NCBI GenBank assembly: GCA_052318935.1
Contig: JBQRKO010000002.1
Direction: 5' to 3' (one strand)
DNA from: Niallia sp052318935
Lineage (GTDB): Bacteria; Bacillota; Bacilli; Bacillales; Cytobacillaceae
DNA: 64,000 bases
Shown here: piece after piece, positions 9,145 through 18,178 of the stretch
How the letters are laid out: each line of letters opens with the position of its first letter
How positions within the stretch are numbered: position 1 is the stretch's first letter
Program-made: the position numbers and the translations under genes
The notes under the pieces: generated by a model
Databases searched by the model: none
What the model was told of the DNA's origin: nothing
Seen by the model: the letters and a program-made list of their open reading frames with translations, nothing else

Positions 9145-9621
9145 TATTGATCCTCCTAAAAAACTACAAAATAATTATTTTTATAATCTTAGAAAAGTAG
9201 AAGCAAGTTCATAGTAAACTACTATTTTTTGTATGTTGATGTAGCTTTTTGTTATATAATGAAGATTTCGTTATGATTTTTAGACCATTTTCAAAACTAG
9301 TATACACGTTTCGATTCATAATGCAAGTATTCTATTTATTATCGAAACTGCCACTTTGTTACTATTATTAGTATGGGTAGATGTTTATTCCTCATTTATT
9401 TCATTATCGTATTTTCATCTGATAATACTCTGTTTATCCGTCATCTCCCCTATAAGTTTAATATGTAAAATGGGCTTAAACATATATCTTATCTAAGTGA
9501 ATTTTATCCAATTAAAAATGGGGAAAATCTTGTTTCTATTTTAACATTTTTATAATGTTTTACCAGTAGCATGCACTTGTTTAATGTCTTTTTTCTGTAA
9601 ATTTTATTTCCACCCTGTATC
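9145..9621. other. AT-rich upstream region of gudB
   Basis: About 475 bases with no supported ORF. It probably holds the gudB promoter and regulatory sites, but no motif stands out convincingly by eye. Confidence 0.35.
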
Positions 9622-9680
9622 AAAAAAGGTGAAACTTCTATCAGTAGGGCTTTATCCTTACTAATAGAAGTTTCACCTTT
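9622..9680 (-). terminator. Strong terminator downstream of mecB
   Basis: A long perfect stem (AAAGGTGAAACTTCTAT / ATAGAAGTTTCACCTTT) with a T-run on the minus strand (A-run at 9622-9628). It terminates leftward transcripts before gudB; family A3 is inserted between it and mecB. Confidence 0.85.
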
Positions 9681-9692
9681 CCTTTTTATATA

Positions 9693-9876
9693 GGCTCTGT
9701 TAAACTTGCCCGTTGATTGCAGCGAGAGGCATTCGCTTTCCGCGGGCGGTCTGGGAGCCTCCTCGGCGCTGTACGCCTGCGGGGTCTCCCTTTGACTCGC
9801 TTTTCACCGCAGGAGTCTCACGCCTTCCGCTCCAATCAACAAAGTATCAAAATCAACAATTAGCTTTAACACAGCC
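9693..9876 (-). repeat. Family A MITE-like element, copy A3 (184 bp)
   Basis: Ends GGCTCTGTTAAACTT and TTTAACACAGCC are inverted repeats. Perfect 8-bp duplications TTTATATA flank it (9685-9692, 9877-9884). The core runs opposite to A1 (CGCTTTCCGCGGGCGGT ... CCGCAGGAGTC). A 99-codon open frame across it is an artefact of the low stop density of the element. Confidence 0.87.
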
Positions 9877-9928
9877 TTTATATAAGAACAATTATGCTGC
9901 TCTTATAAGGGAATTTGCTCCAGTTCAT

Positions 9929-10510
9929 TTAAAAATAGGTTGTTATGATTTCAATAGCTTTGTTTTCACAAATTGTATTTCCATATTCTTGTATAAGATA
10001 AACACTAGTTAAGGAACATTCTCCATACTCCCCTAATAACGCTACCATTTGCTCTTCTCTTTTTGTCATTACATCAGCAAAACATATATAATAAATTCCA
10101 TCTTTACAATAAAGGGATCCACCTTTAAAGCCTACATGGTCGAGCTGCTTGCATACTTGTATTACATCTTCTAATTCCTTAAATTCAAATAGCATATCGA
10201 CTGTTTCTTCTACGGTTACCTGCATTTCCAAAAACCCTTCATTTAAGAGTTCCTCTTCGTCATTCTCTTGATCGCTCATCGTTAATATCATAACCATTCC
10301 CTGTGCTTTTAAAGAAAAAATTTCCACTGCAACAGAACCATTTATTTCTAATCCGAACTGATCATTTGCTTCCTCTAGCATTTCATGAAAAAAATACTGC
10401 CATTTCATCGAGTCTTTCCAAATATCATCCTTTGTTAAGCCACGTTCATATAAGTCATCAAAAGTCAGATGTATTTTTATTCTGTTATAATTTAATCTCT
10501 CTAAGCGCAT
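9929..10510 (-). CDS. mecB: Adaptor protein MecA paralogue (MecB/YpbH)
   Basis: 193 residues. The N-terminal substrate-recognition domain starts MRLERLNYNRIKIHLTFDDL, characteristic of MecA/YpbH, then an acidic linker (NDEEELLNEG), then a C-terminal domain that in MecA binds the ClpC N-domain/M-domain. It delivers substrates to the ClpCP protease. Gene order next to ypbG and gudB points to YpbH (MecB) rather than MecA proper. The C-terminus is slightly abbreviated compared with MecA. RBS GGAGG precedes the ATG. Confidence 0.9.
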   Translation of the reverse strand: MRLERLNYNRIKIHLTFDDLYERGLTKDDIWKDSMKWQYFFHEMLEEANDQFGLEINGSVAVEIFSLKAQGMVMILTMSDQENDEEELLNEGFLEMQVTVEETVDMLFEFKELEDVIQVCKQLDHVGFKGGSLYCKDGIYYICFADVMTKREEQMVALLGEYGECSLTSVYLIQEYGNTICENKAIEIITTYF

Positions 10511-10641
10511 GACATTGCCTCCTGCTCCTTGAAAAAACTCTTACTGTAGCTTATGAAGCAGAAAGAAAAGGGTGATTCGTTTTAAATGAACATGTCATGT
10601 ATAAGTGTGTATTAAAAAGGAAACCAATTAGCAGCAGCCAA

Positions 10642-10763
10642 GAACAAAAGCGCAAGCGCCTTGAACAGCTCTGAAGAAAAATGTTCACATGACTCAAAAA
10701 GTGCTTTTTACTTTTAGAGGCATGGGGTTATTTTTCACAAGAGCTAGGCGCTGGAGCTAGATG
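10642..10763 (+). repeat. Family D structured repeat, copy D1
   Basis: About 122 bases beginning AAAGCGCAAGCGCCTTG and ending CTAGGCGCTGGAGCTAGA. Internally AGCTCT pairs with AGAGCT and AAAAGT with ACTTTT, giving a long hairpin. Related copies are at 12301 (5' part only), 28701 (shortened), 34427 and 56579-56842 (tandem, opposite strand). No target duplication is evident. Confidence 0.75.
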
Positions 10764-10874
10764 CGGACCCAACCGCTAAGTTATCCACAACTCCGTTTCG
10801 TTTATAATTTCCTATAAAACAAAGAAATTAGAGGCTTTCATTTAATGACTTTTTGAACTTCCTTAATTAAAATT

Positions 10875-11657
10875 TTACTGATCTAGTGTATTTTTTATTT
10901 TAATAACATGTGTTTCTGGTTTTGCTCCCAGGCGCAGTGATACGGAGGTTGTTCCATAGCCGTTGCTGGTTAATATCGTTGTATCGCCAATAACTTTTGT
11001 TCTTCCAATCTCATATGGACCAAAACCAAAAATTCTTATTTGACCACCATGTGTATGTCCGCTTAAAACGAATGTAATTTGATCCTCTTCTTTTATTTCT
11101 TTTATAATCTTCGGATTGTGACTTAACAAAATTTTAAAATTTTCCTTCTTCACTTCTTTTAGAGTGCTTTCTAAATCATCCATTTCCATAGAATAATCTT
11201 CAATTCCAATTAAAGACCATTCTTCGCATTGTTCCGAATGAAAGGTTACTGCTTTATTGTCTAGTATGATTACCTTTTCTTCTGACAATAATTGTTTCAA
11301 ATGATCTGTATTCACTTCATAATCATTATTTCCCCAAATAAAGTATACGTCTCCGATTTTTTTTAACTTTTGAATATTTTCTTTTACTTGCTGAAAACTA
11401 ACTCCTTTTTCCAATAAATCTCCACCAATTATCACCATATCTACAATACCTATTACTTCCTCTATTACACTATCTGCAATACGTCTTCTATGTATATCTG
11501 AAATAAAAAACATCGAAACTTCTTTAAAAGAACGGGGAAAATTCGGAAAATAAAGCATTTCATATTTTATATTGTTTTCATGAGCCTCTTGATACATTTT
11601 CGAGACGATCCATCCTCCAACTATTATTAAGGGCATTAATAGAATAAAAATTCCCAT
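10875..11657 (-). CDS. ypbG: Membrane-anchored metallophosphoesterase (YpbG-like)
   Basis: 260 residues. One N-terminal hydrophobic segment (about 2-19) then a calcineurin-like phosphoesterase fold with the metal-binding series ISDIHRR, GGDLLE, GNNDYE, LSHNP and SGHTHGGQ. Substrate unknown; related proteins act on nucleotides or lipid precursors. In SDIH the usual D-x-H dyad is present, so it should be active. Preceded by GAGGAGAGG. It keeps the ypbF-ypbG-ypbH order, except that cotJABC on the other strand now separates it from ypbF. Confidence 0.88.
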   Translation of the reverse strand: MGIFILLMPLIIVGGWIVSKMYQEAHENNIKYEMLYFPNFPRSFKEVSMFFISDIHRRRIADSVIEEVIGIVDMVIIGGDLLEKGVSFQQVKENIQKLKKIGDVYFIWGNNDYEVNTDHLKQLLSEEKVIILDNKAVTFHSEQCEEWSLIGIEDYSMEMDDLESTLKEVKKENFKILLSHNPKIIKEIKEEDQITFVLSGHTHGGQIRIFGFGPYEIGRTKVIGDTTILTSNGYGTTSVSLRLGAKPETHVIKIKNTLDQ

Positions 11658-11810
11658 TTATTTTTCCTCTCCTCTTGCTCGTTAGCAAATTTTCATTTTA
11701 TTTTACAAACTCTCCATTAAAAACATAAAAGCTCATTAAAAAGAAAAGCATGAAATAGAAATATTTTCATATTATTTAAAGATTATAACATTTTAAAGGA
11801 GGACTTTTTT

Positions 11811-12038
11811 ATGAGTTCGTTTTATAAACAATATCATCCTTATATAAGCCCAAATGATCCATGTCCGCCTATGAAAACAAAAACGTATTCCACTCCACCG
11901 AATTTATACATGGGTTTTCAACCACCAAATTTGCCACAATTTTCCCCAATGGAAGCTTTAAGAGCAGGGACTTTATGGAAGGCATTTTATGATCCTTATT
12001 ATAGCCCCTATGAAAAAAGGGAAGGAGATAGATCATGA
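11811..12038 (+). CDS. cotJA: Spore coat-associated protein CotJA
   Basis: 75 residues, proline/tyrosine-rich (YHPYISPNDPCPPMKTKTYSTPP; PYYSPYEKR), first gene of a cotJABC operon. It is a small inner spore coat component thought to interact with CotJC. Strong RBS AAAGGAGG. The stop overlaps the start of cotJB. In B. subtilis the operon is SigE-dependent; AT-rich sequence at 11750-11785 could hold that promoter but I cannot define it. Confidence 0.93.
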   Translation: MSSFYKQYHPYISPNDPCPPMKTKTYSTPPNLYMGFQPPNLPQFSPMEALRAGTLWKAFYDPYYSPYEKREGDRS

Positions 12039-12298
12039 CGAAACAACTGCCAGCAGAATATTATCAGTTGTTAGAACAGCTACAGGCAGTTGATTTTGTC
12101 CTAGTTGAATTAACCCTATACTTAGATATACACCACCATGACGAAGATGCCATCAATCAATTTAACCACTATGTACAAGAAAGAGAAAAATTTAAAAAGT
12201 TATATGAAAGCAAGTATGGTCCATTACTTCAATTTGGAAATAGTTACTCCGGAACTCCATGGGATTGGGATTCTACACCATGGCCCTGGCAAGTGTAA
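12035..12298 (+). CDS. cotJB: Spore coat protein CotJB
   Basis: 87 residues. The family pattern QLLEQLQAVDFVLVELTLYLD is followed by a heptad-like helix and a C-terminal aromatic tail WDWDSTPWPWQV. It begins four bases inside cotJA with GGAAGGAG as RBS, so translation is probably coupled. The partner CotJC follows, but the usual tight spacing is broken by a fragment of repeat D (12301-12372). Confidence 0.93.
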   Translation: MTKQLPAEYYQLLEQLQAVDFVLVELTLYLDIHHHDEDAINQFNHYVQEREKFKKLYESKYGPLLQFGNSYSGTPWDWDSTPWPWQV

Positions 12299-12300
12299 TT

Positions 12301-12372
12301 AGAAAAGCGGAAGCGGCTTGAACAGCTCTGAAGAAAAATGTTCACATGACTCAAAAAGTGCTTTTATCTTTA
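12301..12372 (+). repeat. Family D repeat fragment (D2) inside the cotJ operon
   Basis: About 70 bases match the first half of D1 (GCTTGAACAGCTCTGAAG, ACATGACTCAAAAAGTGCTT). It ends just before the RBS of cotJC (AAAGGAG). The 3' half of the repeat is missing. It lies between cotJB and cotJC, in the sense orientation. Confidence 0.7.
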
Positions 12373-12391
12373 GAAAGGAGACATATATCAT

Positions 12392-12961
12392 ATGTGGTTA
12401 TATGAAAAAAAATTACAGTATCCTGTAAAAGTGAGCACCTGTAATCCAATGTTAGCAAAATTTCTCATTGAACAATATGGTGGGGCAGACGGCGAACTAG
12501 CGGCAGCTCTCCGATATATTAACCAACGCTACTCCATTCCTGATCGTGTTATTGGCCTGCTGACAGATATAGGAACAGAAGAGTTTGCTCATCTCGAAAT
12601 GATTGCTACCATGATCTATAAACTAACCAAAGATGCGACTCCAGACCAATTAAAAGCAGCAGGACTTGGGGAACATTATGTTAATCATGATCATGCACTA
12701 TTTTACCAAAATGCAAGCGGGGTTCCGTGGACTGCCAGCTATATTGCAGCAAAAGGCGATCCAATTGCTGATTTGTATGAAGACATTGCTGCAGAAGAAA
12801 AAGCAAGAGCAACTTATCAATGGATTATTAATATGAGTGATGATCCTGATATAAATGACAGTCTACGTTTTTTACGTGAAAGAGAAATTATCCACTCGCA
12901 GCGTTTTCGAGAAGCAGTGGAAATATTAAAAGAAGAGCGTGATCGAAAAAAATTTTTTTAA
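12392..12961 (+). CDS. cotJC: Spore coat protein CotJC, manganese catalase-like
   Basis: 189 residues, ferritin-like four-helix fold of the manganese catalase family. Metal-ligand glutamates/histidines sit in GTEEFAHLEM, NHDHALFY, DIAAEEKARATYQW and EREIIHSQRF. The family protects the spore from peroxide. RBS AAAGGAG immediately downstream of the D2 fragment. Full length; ends 15 bases before a strong bidirectional terminator. Confidence 0.94.
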   Translation: MWLYEKKLQYPVKVSTCNPMLAKFLIEQYGGADGELAAALRYINQRYSIPDRVIGLLTDIGTEEFAHLEMIATMIYKLTKDATPDQLKAAGLGEHYVNHDHALFYQNASGVPWTASYIAAKGDPIADLYEDIAAEEKARATYQWIINMSDDPDINDSLRFLREREIIHSQRFREAVEILKEERDRKKFF

Positions 12962-12976
12962 TAAATTAATAAAAAG

Positions 12977-13020
12977 AAAGCCATCATATAGCATTCGTTT
13001 TAATGTTATATGATGGCTCT
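12977..13020. terminator. Bidirectional terminator between cotJC and ypbF
   Basis: AGCCATCATATA pairs with TATATGATGGCT, extended inside by CATT/AATG. T-rich tracts flank both sides. It serves convergent cotJABC (+) and ypbF (-). Confidence 0.8.
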
Positions 13021-13022
13021 CT

Positions 13023-13481
13023 TCATTTCGTTTCATGAAATAAATTAATGTCATATTGCTGTTTCATCATGTTAAACACTTGATGACGATTTTTCCACGC
13101 TTCTTCTTTTTTCCATAAATCTTTACTTTTATCAATTATTTCACAGCGCAGTTCATGGAATTCTTTTTCCGCTTTCTCTTTTTTCTGTTTTAATATATTC
13201 ATAAAACCGAAAGATCCAATAATAAGCAGCATTGCATATAAATGAACATTTTCTTGAACAAGAACGGAAAACATTGCTGCAAAGGAATAATTATAAGGAA
13301 CAGCAACTTGTTTATAGAACCAGTATGTATAAACAAATGTTAAAAAAATAGTCAACCACATAATAAACAAATGTATTTTTTTTAATCCATCATATTTCCG
13401 CTTCTTTTCAACCAATTTTTGCAGCATCGCTTTTGTTGCTTCATCCGTATCATGATCTAACTTTTGTATATAATCTTCCAT
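13023..13481 (-). CDS. ypbF: YpbF-like membrane protein (DUF2663)
   Basis: 152 residues with two transmembrane segments (about 38-58 and 82-99) between charged, coiled-coil-prone ends (LQKLVEKKRKYDGLKK; QKKEKAEKEFHELRCE). No catalytic motif seen. Gene order (ypbE-ypbF-ypbG) identifies it as the YpbF homologue, function unknown. Start ATG has AGGAAAGGAAG upstream. Confidence 0.75.
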   Translation of the reverse strand: MEDYIQKLDHDTDEATKAMLQKLVEKKRKYDGLKKIHLFIMWLTIFLTFVYTYWFYKQVAVPYNYSFAAMFSVLVQENVHLYAMLLIIGSFGFMNILKQKKEKAEKEFHELRCEIIDKSKDLWKKEEAWKNRHQVFNMMKQQYDINLFHETK

Positions 13482-13642
13482 AACCTACTCTTCCTTTCCT
13501 ATCCAAACCTTTTCTATTCGGCATATAAAAATATATGAGGCTATAGGACAAGTTAGAATAATATTTTGGTCTAATCAGAATTATAAGTTAGATAACTGCC
13601 TAGCTCCAACGGCGATGACCAAGGAGGCTGCGCTTTTTCTTC

Positions 13643-14533
13643 TTATGGAAGAGGGATTTTTAAAATTTGACCAAGTCGTATTTCATTACTTTGTAAATGA
13701 TTTGCTTCTTTTATTATTTCTACACTTACATTATATTTCAACGAAATTCGATATAAATTTTCGTTCTTTTGTACGGTATGATATTTCACTTTTCCTTCCG
13801 ATGCTTCGCCTACAGAAGAATTGGGTTCGGTTTTACGGTCTTTGGGTTCGGTTTTAGTTTCTTTTGGTTCCGTTTTAGTCTCAACGAATTCAGATTTAGG
13901 GTCTTGATAAGAAGGAAGCGATTCGTTTTTTGTTCCTTTCTCTTTTGCAACTTGTTTTGTCTTTTTATTTAAGGAACTTTCCTCTGATTGAACCGTTTTG
14001 CTTTCGTTCTTATCTGCTTGTTTATTCGTTATTTGATTTGCACCTTTATCTGTACGGTCAATTTCTTTCTTTTCATTTTGATGCTTGTTGTCATTATTTA
14101 TTTTCTCTTCTGCTTTTTCGTTTATGCCATCTTCTTTTTTCACAGACTCTTCTGTTTTATCTCCTTCTTTTTCCTTTGCTGCTTCAATCGTCTCCGCATC
14201 TTCTTCATTTTGTTGTATATCGACTTTTTCAAATTGATCAGACGACGAATCCACTGGAACAATGTTAGAGAACCAACGCTCAGAAATAGTTTTATTAATA
14301 ACTAACAAACTAATAGGCAATAAAATGAAGATAAAAACTAATAAAGTTATGATAGGTGTTTTTAATTTCTTCTTTTTTCTTTTATTACGATGAACTCTGC
14401 TTCTAGGTGGAAATTTTTCATTCTCATTTTCTGCTTCTATTGCAGCTGCCGTTTGTTCCACCGATTTATCTATACGAGAGATTCTCTTTTTTCCCTTTTC
14501 TGCCTGCACTCGATAAGGATCTTCTTTCGTCAT
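13643..14533 (-). CDS. ypbE: Membrane-anchored LysM protein (YpbE-like)
   Basis: 296 residues. A basic cytoplasmic N-terminus (RSRVHRNKRKKKKLK), one membrane segment (about 58-78, TPIITLLVFIFILLPISLL), a long E/K-rich low-complexity stalk with a short tandem repeat (ETKTEPK, three variants near residues 217-237), and a C-terminal LysM domain (YHTVQKNENLYRISLKYNVS) for peptidoglycan binding. It probably tethers the membrane to the wall, or acts at the forespore surface. Matches ypbE by position. The low-complexity stalk is where length will vary between strains. Confidence 0.85.
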   Translation of the reverse strand: MTKEDPYRVQAEKGKKRISRIDKSVEQTAAAIEAENENEKFPPRSRVHRNKRKKKKLKTPIITLLVFIFILLPISLLVINKTISERWFSNIVPVDSSSDQFEKVDIQQNEEDAETIEAAKEKEGDKTEESVKKEDGINEKAEEKINNDNKHQNEKKEIDRTDKGANQITNKQADKNESKTVQSEESSLNKKTKQVAKEKGTKNESLPSYQDPKSEFVETKTEPKETKTEPKDRKTEPNSSVGEASEGKVKYHTVQKNENLYRISLKYNVSVEIIKEANHLQSNEIRLGQILKIPLP

Positions 14534-14577
14534 AACATCCCTTCCCTAACTATTTATTCTTTTCTGTTTTTTCTTAA

Positions 14578-14784
14578 GGCTGTTTTTTCAAAGTTTGTTG
14601 TTTTCCACTAAAAAAATGGGAGAAGAAGTACTCAGCAGACTGAATACACGTAGACTCCTGTGGGAATGCGAGAAAGACGAGACCCCACAGGAGCGTATAG
14701 CGACGAGGAGGCTCGACGCTCGCTAAACGGACGAAGTGTATTCAGGCTGCGAATTTAAAAGCAACGATCTATACGAAAACAGCC
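14578..14784 (+). repeat. Family B MITE-like element, copy B1 (207 bp)
   Basis: Begins GGCTGTTTTTTC and ends GAAAACAGCC (inverted repeats). Perfect 8-bp duplications TTTCTTAA at 14570-14577 and 14785-14792. The right duplication contains the ypbD stop codon (complement at 14789-14791). The interior holds GACTCCTGTGGG / CCCCACAGGAG and ACTGAATACAC / GTGTATTCAGG nested inverted repeats. Confidence 0.9.
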
Positions 14785-14788
14785 TTTC

Positions 14789-15385
14789 TTAATTAGTACT
14801 CTTTTTATAGCCAAACAGTTTATATCTGATAATCATTCCTAGCAGGAAATCGATAGTAAAATGCATGATAATTGTAACTGAAAGATTATTCGTTATTTGA
14901 AATAAATACCCCATCAGAAAACTTAATACAATAATATTTGCAAATAAAAAACGATTAAATAAATATCGGTAGTGAATAATCGCAAAAATGACACTGCTGA
15001 TTAACAAACCTAATTTTGTTTGTACTATGCCTCGAAACAAAATCTCTTCGCTAATAGCAACCACCGCTGCAATAATCATAATATGAAATGGGTTTCTGCC
15101 AGTAAAAATACGGTGATTTATCCCGCCGTCATCTTGATATTTTTCAGGTAAAATGTTCATGAAAAGAATATCTATTGCCACGATGACTACACCAGACGCT
15201 AAACCAATTAAAAAATGATTGAAATGAAACCGAAATAGTGTAAAAAACGACAGATCCAATTTAAAAACAAACATACCTAAAATGACGGATACAATCAATA
15301 ATAATAGTTGTGTAAAATATAAATGCTTAACTAATTCTTTATCTGACAATTGATTGATCATGTGAAAATATCTTTCTTTATTCAT
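14789..15385 (-). CDS. ypbD: CPBP-family intramembrane protease (YpbD-like)
   Basis: 198 residues (ATG 15385; a GTG four codons earlier is also in frame). Five or six membrane segments and the CPBP/Abi signature: VAISEEILFRGIVQ (catalytic EE...R), then IIHYRYLF and IIMHFTIDFLLG with the conserved histidines. The start overlaps the 3' end of recS by eight bases, so the two are translationally coupled. Its stop codon coincides with the insertion point of repeat B1. Confidence 0.87.
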   Translation of the reverse strand: MNKERYFHMINQLSDKELVKHLYFTQLLLLIVSVILGMFVFKLDLSFFTLFRFHFNHFLIGLASGVVIVAIDILFMNILPEKYQDDGGINHRIFTGRNPFHIMIIAAVVAISEEILFRGIVQTKLGLLISSVIFAIIHYRYLFNRFLFANIIVLSFLMGYLFQITNNLSVTIIMHFTIDFLLGMIIRYKLFGYKKSTN

Positions 15386-16889
15386 TTGACCACTCACTTT
15401 TTAAAAGAATTCGCGCTAAAAGCTCTTTCCAGTTTTCTATATGGGAGTGGTTCAAATTTATTGTGCGACTCTTATCATAGTCGGACATATCTAAGCCGCA
15501 TTTATCACAACATTTTTGTGAAAATGACGGTTTATTTTCTTCTGCAAAATACGTTGTAATCAATATTCTTCGACAATGTTCAGCATGAATCCAATTTAAA
15601 AAACCAGCTATTTTTTGTTTCTTGTTTTCTAAACGAATAGTGCGGTGCCGTTTATAAGCATGCAGTTTTTTTAATAACAAGGACATGTCGTGTTTTTCCG
15701 ATTGAATGTACGCTTCTAACACACGCCACTGGACTTCAGAAAAATGATGCTCTAACCAGTTTTTTTCTGACTTTTCCCAATCATCATACTTATTATACTG
15801 TAACAGAGACATTTCCAGCTGTTTTATTTGCAGTTCAGAAGGCCATTCCATCTCTGCTAATTGGTAGGCAATAAATTCATCTCCAGGCGTATATAAAAGG
15901 ATGGAAATGCTTTGAAGTTGGTCTCTTCCAGCACGGCCTATTTCTTGAAGATACGATTCAAACTGGGAAGGCATATGAAAATGGATGACAAAACGAATAT
16001 TTTCTTTGTTAATACCCATTCCAAATGCACTAGTTGCACAAATAATGTCTAACTGTCCATGAAGAAATTGCTGTTGAATGAGGATTCTATCTTCCTGTGT
16101 CATTCCTCCATGATAGCTCGTACAATTCACTTTGCTTTTTTCGCGAAGATATGCTGCAGTTTGTTCCGCTATTTTTTTGCTGGAAAAATAAATAATTCCA
16201 GGACCTTGTAATGTTTGTACTAAATGTACTAATCGGTTCATTTTCTCTTTCAAAGAAAAGAGTTTTTCCACTGAAAGAGCAATATTTGGGCGATTAACCG
16301 AATAAACCACTTCTTTCACTTCTTGTAAAAACAATGATTCTTTTATATCGTTTCTAATTTCTTCTGTTGCCGTTGCTGTTAAAGCTAACGTAACAGGGTT
16401 GTTTAATTCCTTTCTGACAAATCCAATTTTTTGGTATTCTGGGCGGAAATCATAGCCCCATTGCGAAATACAATGTGCTTCATCAATAACAAATAAACTA
16501 ATTTTTAATGATTTAAATACCGCTAATACATGGTCATTACTTATCATTTCTGGAGAGATAAACAAAAACTTATATTTCCTTATATTTTGCAGCACATCAT
16601 TTTTTTCTGATTTTGACAAAAAGGAGTTTAAAGCAACCACTCTTTTTTCCCCATTCATTTTCATCTGTTCTACTTGATCCTGCATTAATGAAAGCAATGG
16701 AGAAATAATAATTACTATACCTTCCAGCAACATTCCTGGAAATTGATAGCATAGAGATTTCCCTGTTCCAGTTGGCAGCATAGCCAATGTATGATTGCTT
16801 TCTAAAATAGAAGCAATCACTTCTTCTTGCCCAGGTCTAAACGCATCAAAATGAAATAATTGTTGTAAACTTTTTTCTAAATTCACCAC
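15378..16889 (-). CDS. recS: RecQ-family ATP-dependent DNA helicase RecS
   Basis: 503 residues. Superfamily 2 motifs in order: RPGQEEVIASIL (Q), LPTGTGKSLCYQ (Walker A), TALTATA, VIDEAHCISQWGYDFRPEY (DEAH plus aromatic loop), ATSAFGMGINKENIRFVIH, and GRAGRD (motif VI), then a RecQ zinc-binding region ending CDKCGLD. No HRDC domain, as expected for RecS. It unwinds DNA in repair and replication restart. GTG start at 16889 or 16886 overlaps the ypbB stop. Operon ypbB-recS-ypbD-ypbE-ypbF is conserved. Confidence 0.93.
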   Translation of the reverse strand: MVNLEKSLQQLFHFDAFRPGQEEVIASILESNHTLAMLPTGTGKSLCYQFPGMLLEGIVIIISPLLSLMQDQVEQMKMNGEKRVVALNSFLSKSEKNDVLQNIRKYKFLFISPEMISNDHVLAVFKSLKISLFVIDEAHCISQWGYDFRPEYQKIGFVRKELNNPVTLALTATATEEIRNDIKESLFLQEVKEVVYSVNRPNIALSVEKLFSLKEKMNRLVHLVQTLQGPGIIYFSSKKIAEQTAAYLREKSKVNCTSYHGGMTQEDRILIQQQFLHGQLDIICATSAFGMGINKENIRFVIHFHMPSQFESYLQEIGRAGRDQLQSISILLYTPGDEFIAYQLAEMEWPSELQIKQLEMSLLQYNKYDDWEKSEKNWLEHHFSEVQWRVLEAYIQSEKHDMSLLLKKLHAYKRHRTIRLENKKQKIAGFLNWIHAEHCRRILITTYFAEENKPSFSQKCCDKCGLDMSDYDKSRTINLNHSHIENWKELLARILLKSEWSNE

Positions 16890-17929
16890 TTATCCCCTAA
16901 CCTTGCTAAAACAACTCGTATTTCAAAATAACTTACATTCGCTAATCTTTCTTTTAACTGTTTTAATGACTTGGAGGAGGTTTGCTTCGCACAATTTTCA
17001 ATCTGTTTTATTTTGTCTTCTGCAACAAATTCATTAATAAGGAATGAAGGAATATTTAATACCATTTCGACTATATGATCTTCAATGGTACTTTGTTTTA
17101 ATTGACGAATACGGCAAATTTCTTCTACTGAATATCCTAATTGCAAATACTCATATGTTGTTGCAGTTGATTTTGTCAGTGATAAAAAATGAGAATTGGT
17201 ATTTATCATTTTCTTCAATAAAGGGAAACGTTGCTCATTTTCGATAATTCGTTCTATCATATAATGAAGAATAGATAAAAAACATACATGATAATAGTCA
17301 TGATCCATCTGTAATTGTTCTGCTGCCTGCTGAGAAGTCAATCCTACATAATCCACTCCTGTCAATCGAACGATTAAATATCGTGGATCCCCTTCTATTT
17401 TTTCCAGACATTCGATTATTTCTTTATAAAGCTGTTTACTTAACTCGTTTCGTGGAATTTTTACGGAATAAATGGTTTCCTTTAGCCAATCTTGAACGAA
17501 ACGATCTCTTTGAACAGGAAGATAGCGGACTTTACTTACAGCAAGATGGGAAGTTACTTGCACAAACAAGGAAAGCCTTTCCCAGAAAACAGTTGTCAAT
17601 TGATAGTATCTCCAACCTTTTAAACGGGGAATCGGGCACTTTTGCAATAAATCTTTTATCTTATTATATTTTTCTTTTTTCACGACATAATGCTGATCAC
17701 TGACTTTATGTATCCACCCATTTTCTTCAAGCTTTGTTATAACTTTTTCAAAATCTGCCCGTGTTAAAGATGGAAATGTTTGAAATAATGCTGTTAATTG
17801 AAAAAGATGAATATCTTGGATCGTTTGAGATGATTTTTTTCCATTTAACATGTGTAAAATAGAATAAATCGTTCTTTCCCCATTTATTATTTGCATACAA
17901 TGTAATACTAATGTCTCCATAAAGGACAT
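16883..17929 (-). CDS. ypbB: YpbB-like helix-turn-helix protein
   Basis: 348 residues when begun at ATG 17929, preceded by AAGGAG nine bases upstream. The open frame extends 32 codons further upstream, but that part has no RBS and unusual composition. The C-terminus resembles an HTH_40 domain (YLQLGYSVEEICRIRQLKQSTIEDHIVEM), which often accompanies RecQ helicases as a fusion or, as here, as a separate upstream partner. A role with RecS is inferred from the overlapping genes; no enzymatic motif visible. Confidence 0.85.
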   Translation of the reverse strand: MSFMETLVLHCMQIINGERTIYSILHMLNGKKSSQTIQDIHLFQLTALFQTFPSLTRADFEKVITKLEENGWIHKVSDQHYVVKKEKYNKIKDLLQKCPIPRLKGWRYYQLTTVFWERLSLFVQVTSHLAVSKVRYLPVQRDRFVQDWLKETIYSVKIPRNELSKQLYKEIIECLEKIEGDPRYLIVRLTGVDYVGLTSQQAAEQLQMDHDYYHVCFLSILHYMIERIIENEQRFPLLKKMINTNSHFLSLTKSTATTYEYLQLGYSVEEICRIRQLKQSTIEDHIVEMVLNIPSFLINEFVAEDKIKQIENCAKQTSSKSLKQLKERLANVSYFEIRVVLARLGDKW

Positions 17930-18178
17930 ATAACGCTTCTCCTTTAAATGATGGTATGACCGATATTTGTAAAAATTATACCTATATTCTATCATGAAAT
18001 CGTATTTTTTCGACAATTTACACAAGGAAAATGAAAGAAAATTACCTTACTTATAAAAGAACTACTTATTTTTTATTGAAAAGTTGTAGATTCAGTTTTA
18101 CAATAGGGTAATAGTGAGTAGTATCATTTGTAAACAATGAATATCACTTTACTAAAAATATTGGAGGTTTTGCGACTC

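Noticed and set aside
9713..10012. 99-codon plus-strand open frame
   Set aside because: Runs through MITE A3 and antisense into mecB; no ribosome binding site; stop-poor repeat DNA explains it.
13930..14305. Two overlapping hydrophobic plus-strand frames of about 105-112 codons
   Set aside because: Antisense to the low-complexity E/K stalk of the YpbE-like protein; the codon bias gives F/L-rich shadows.
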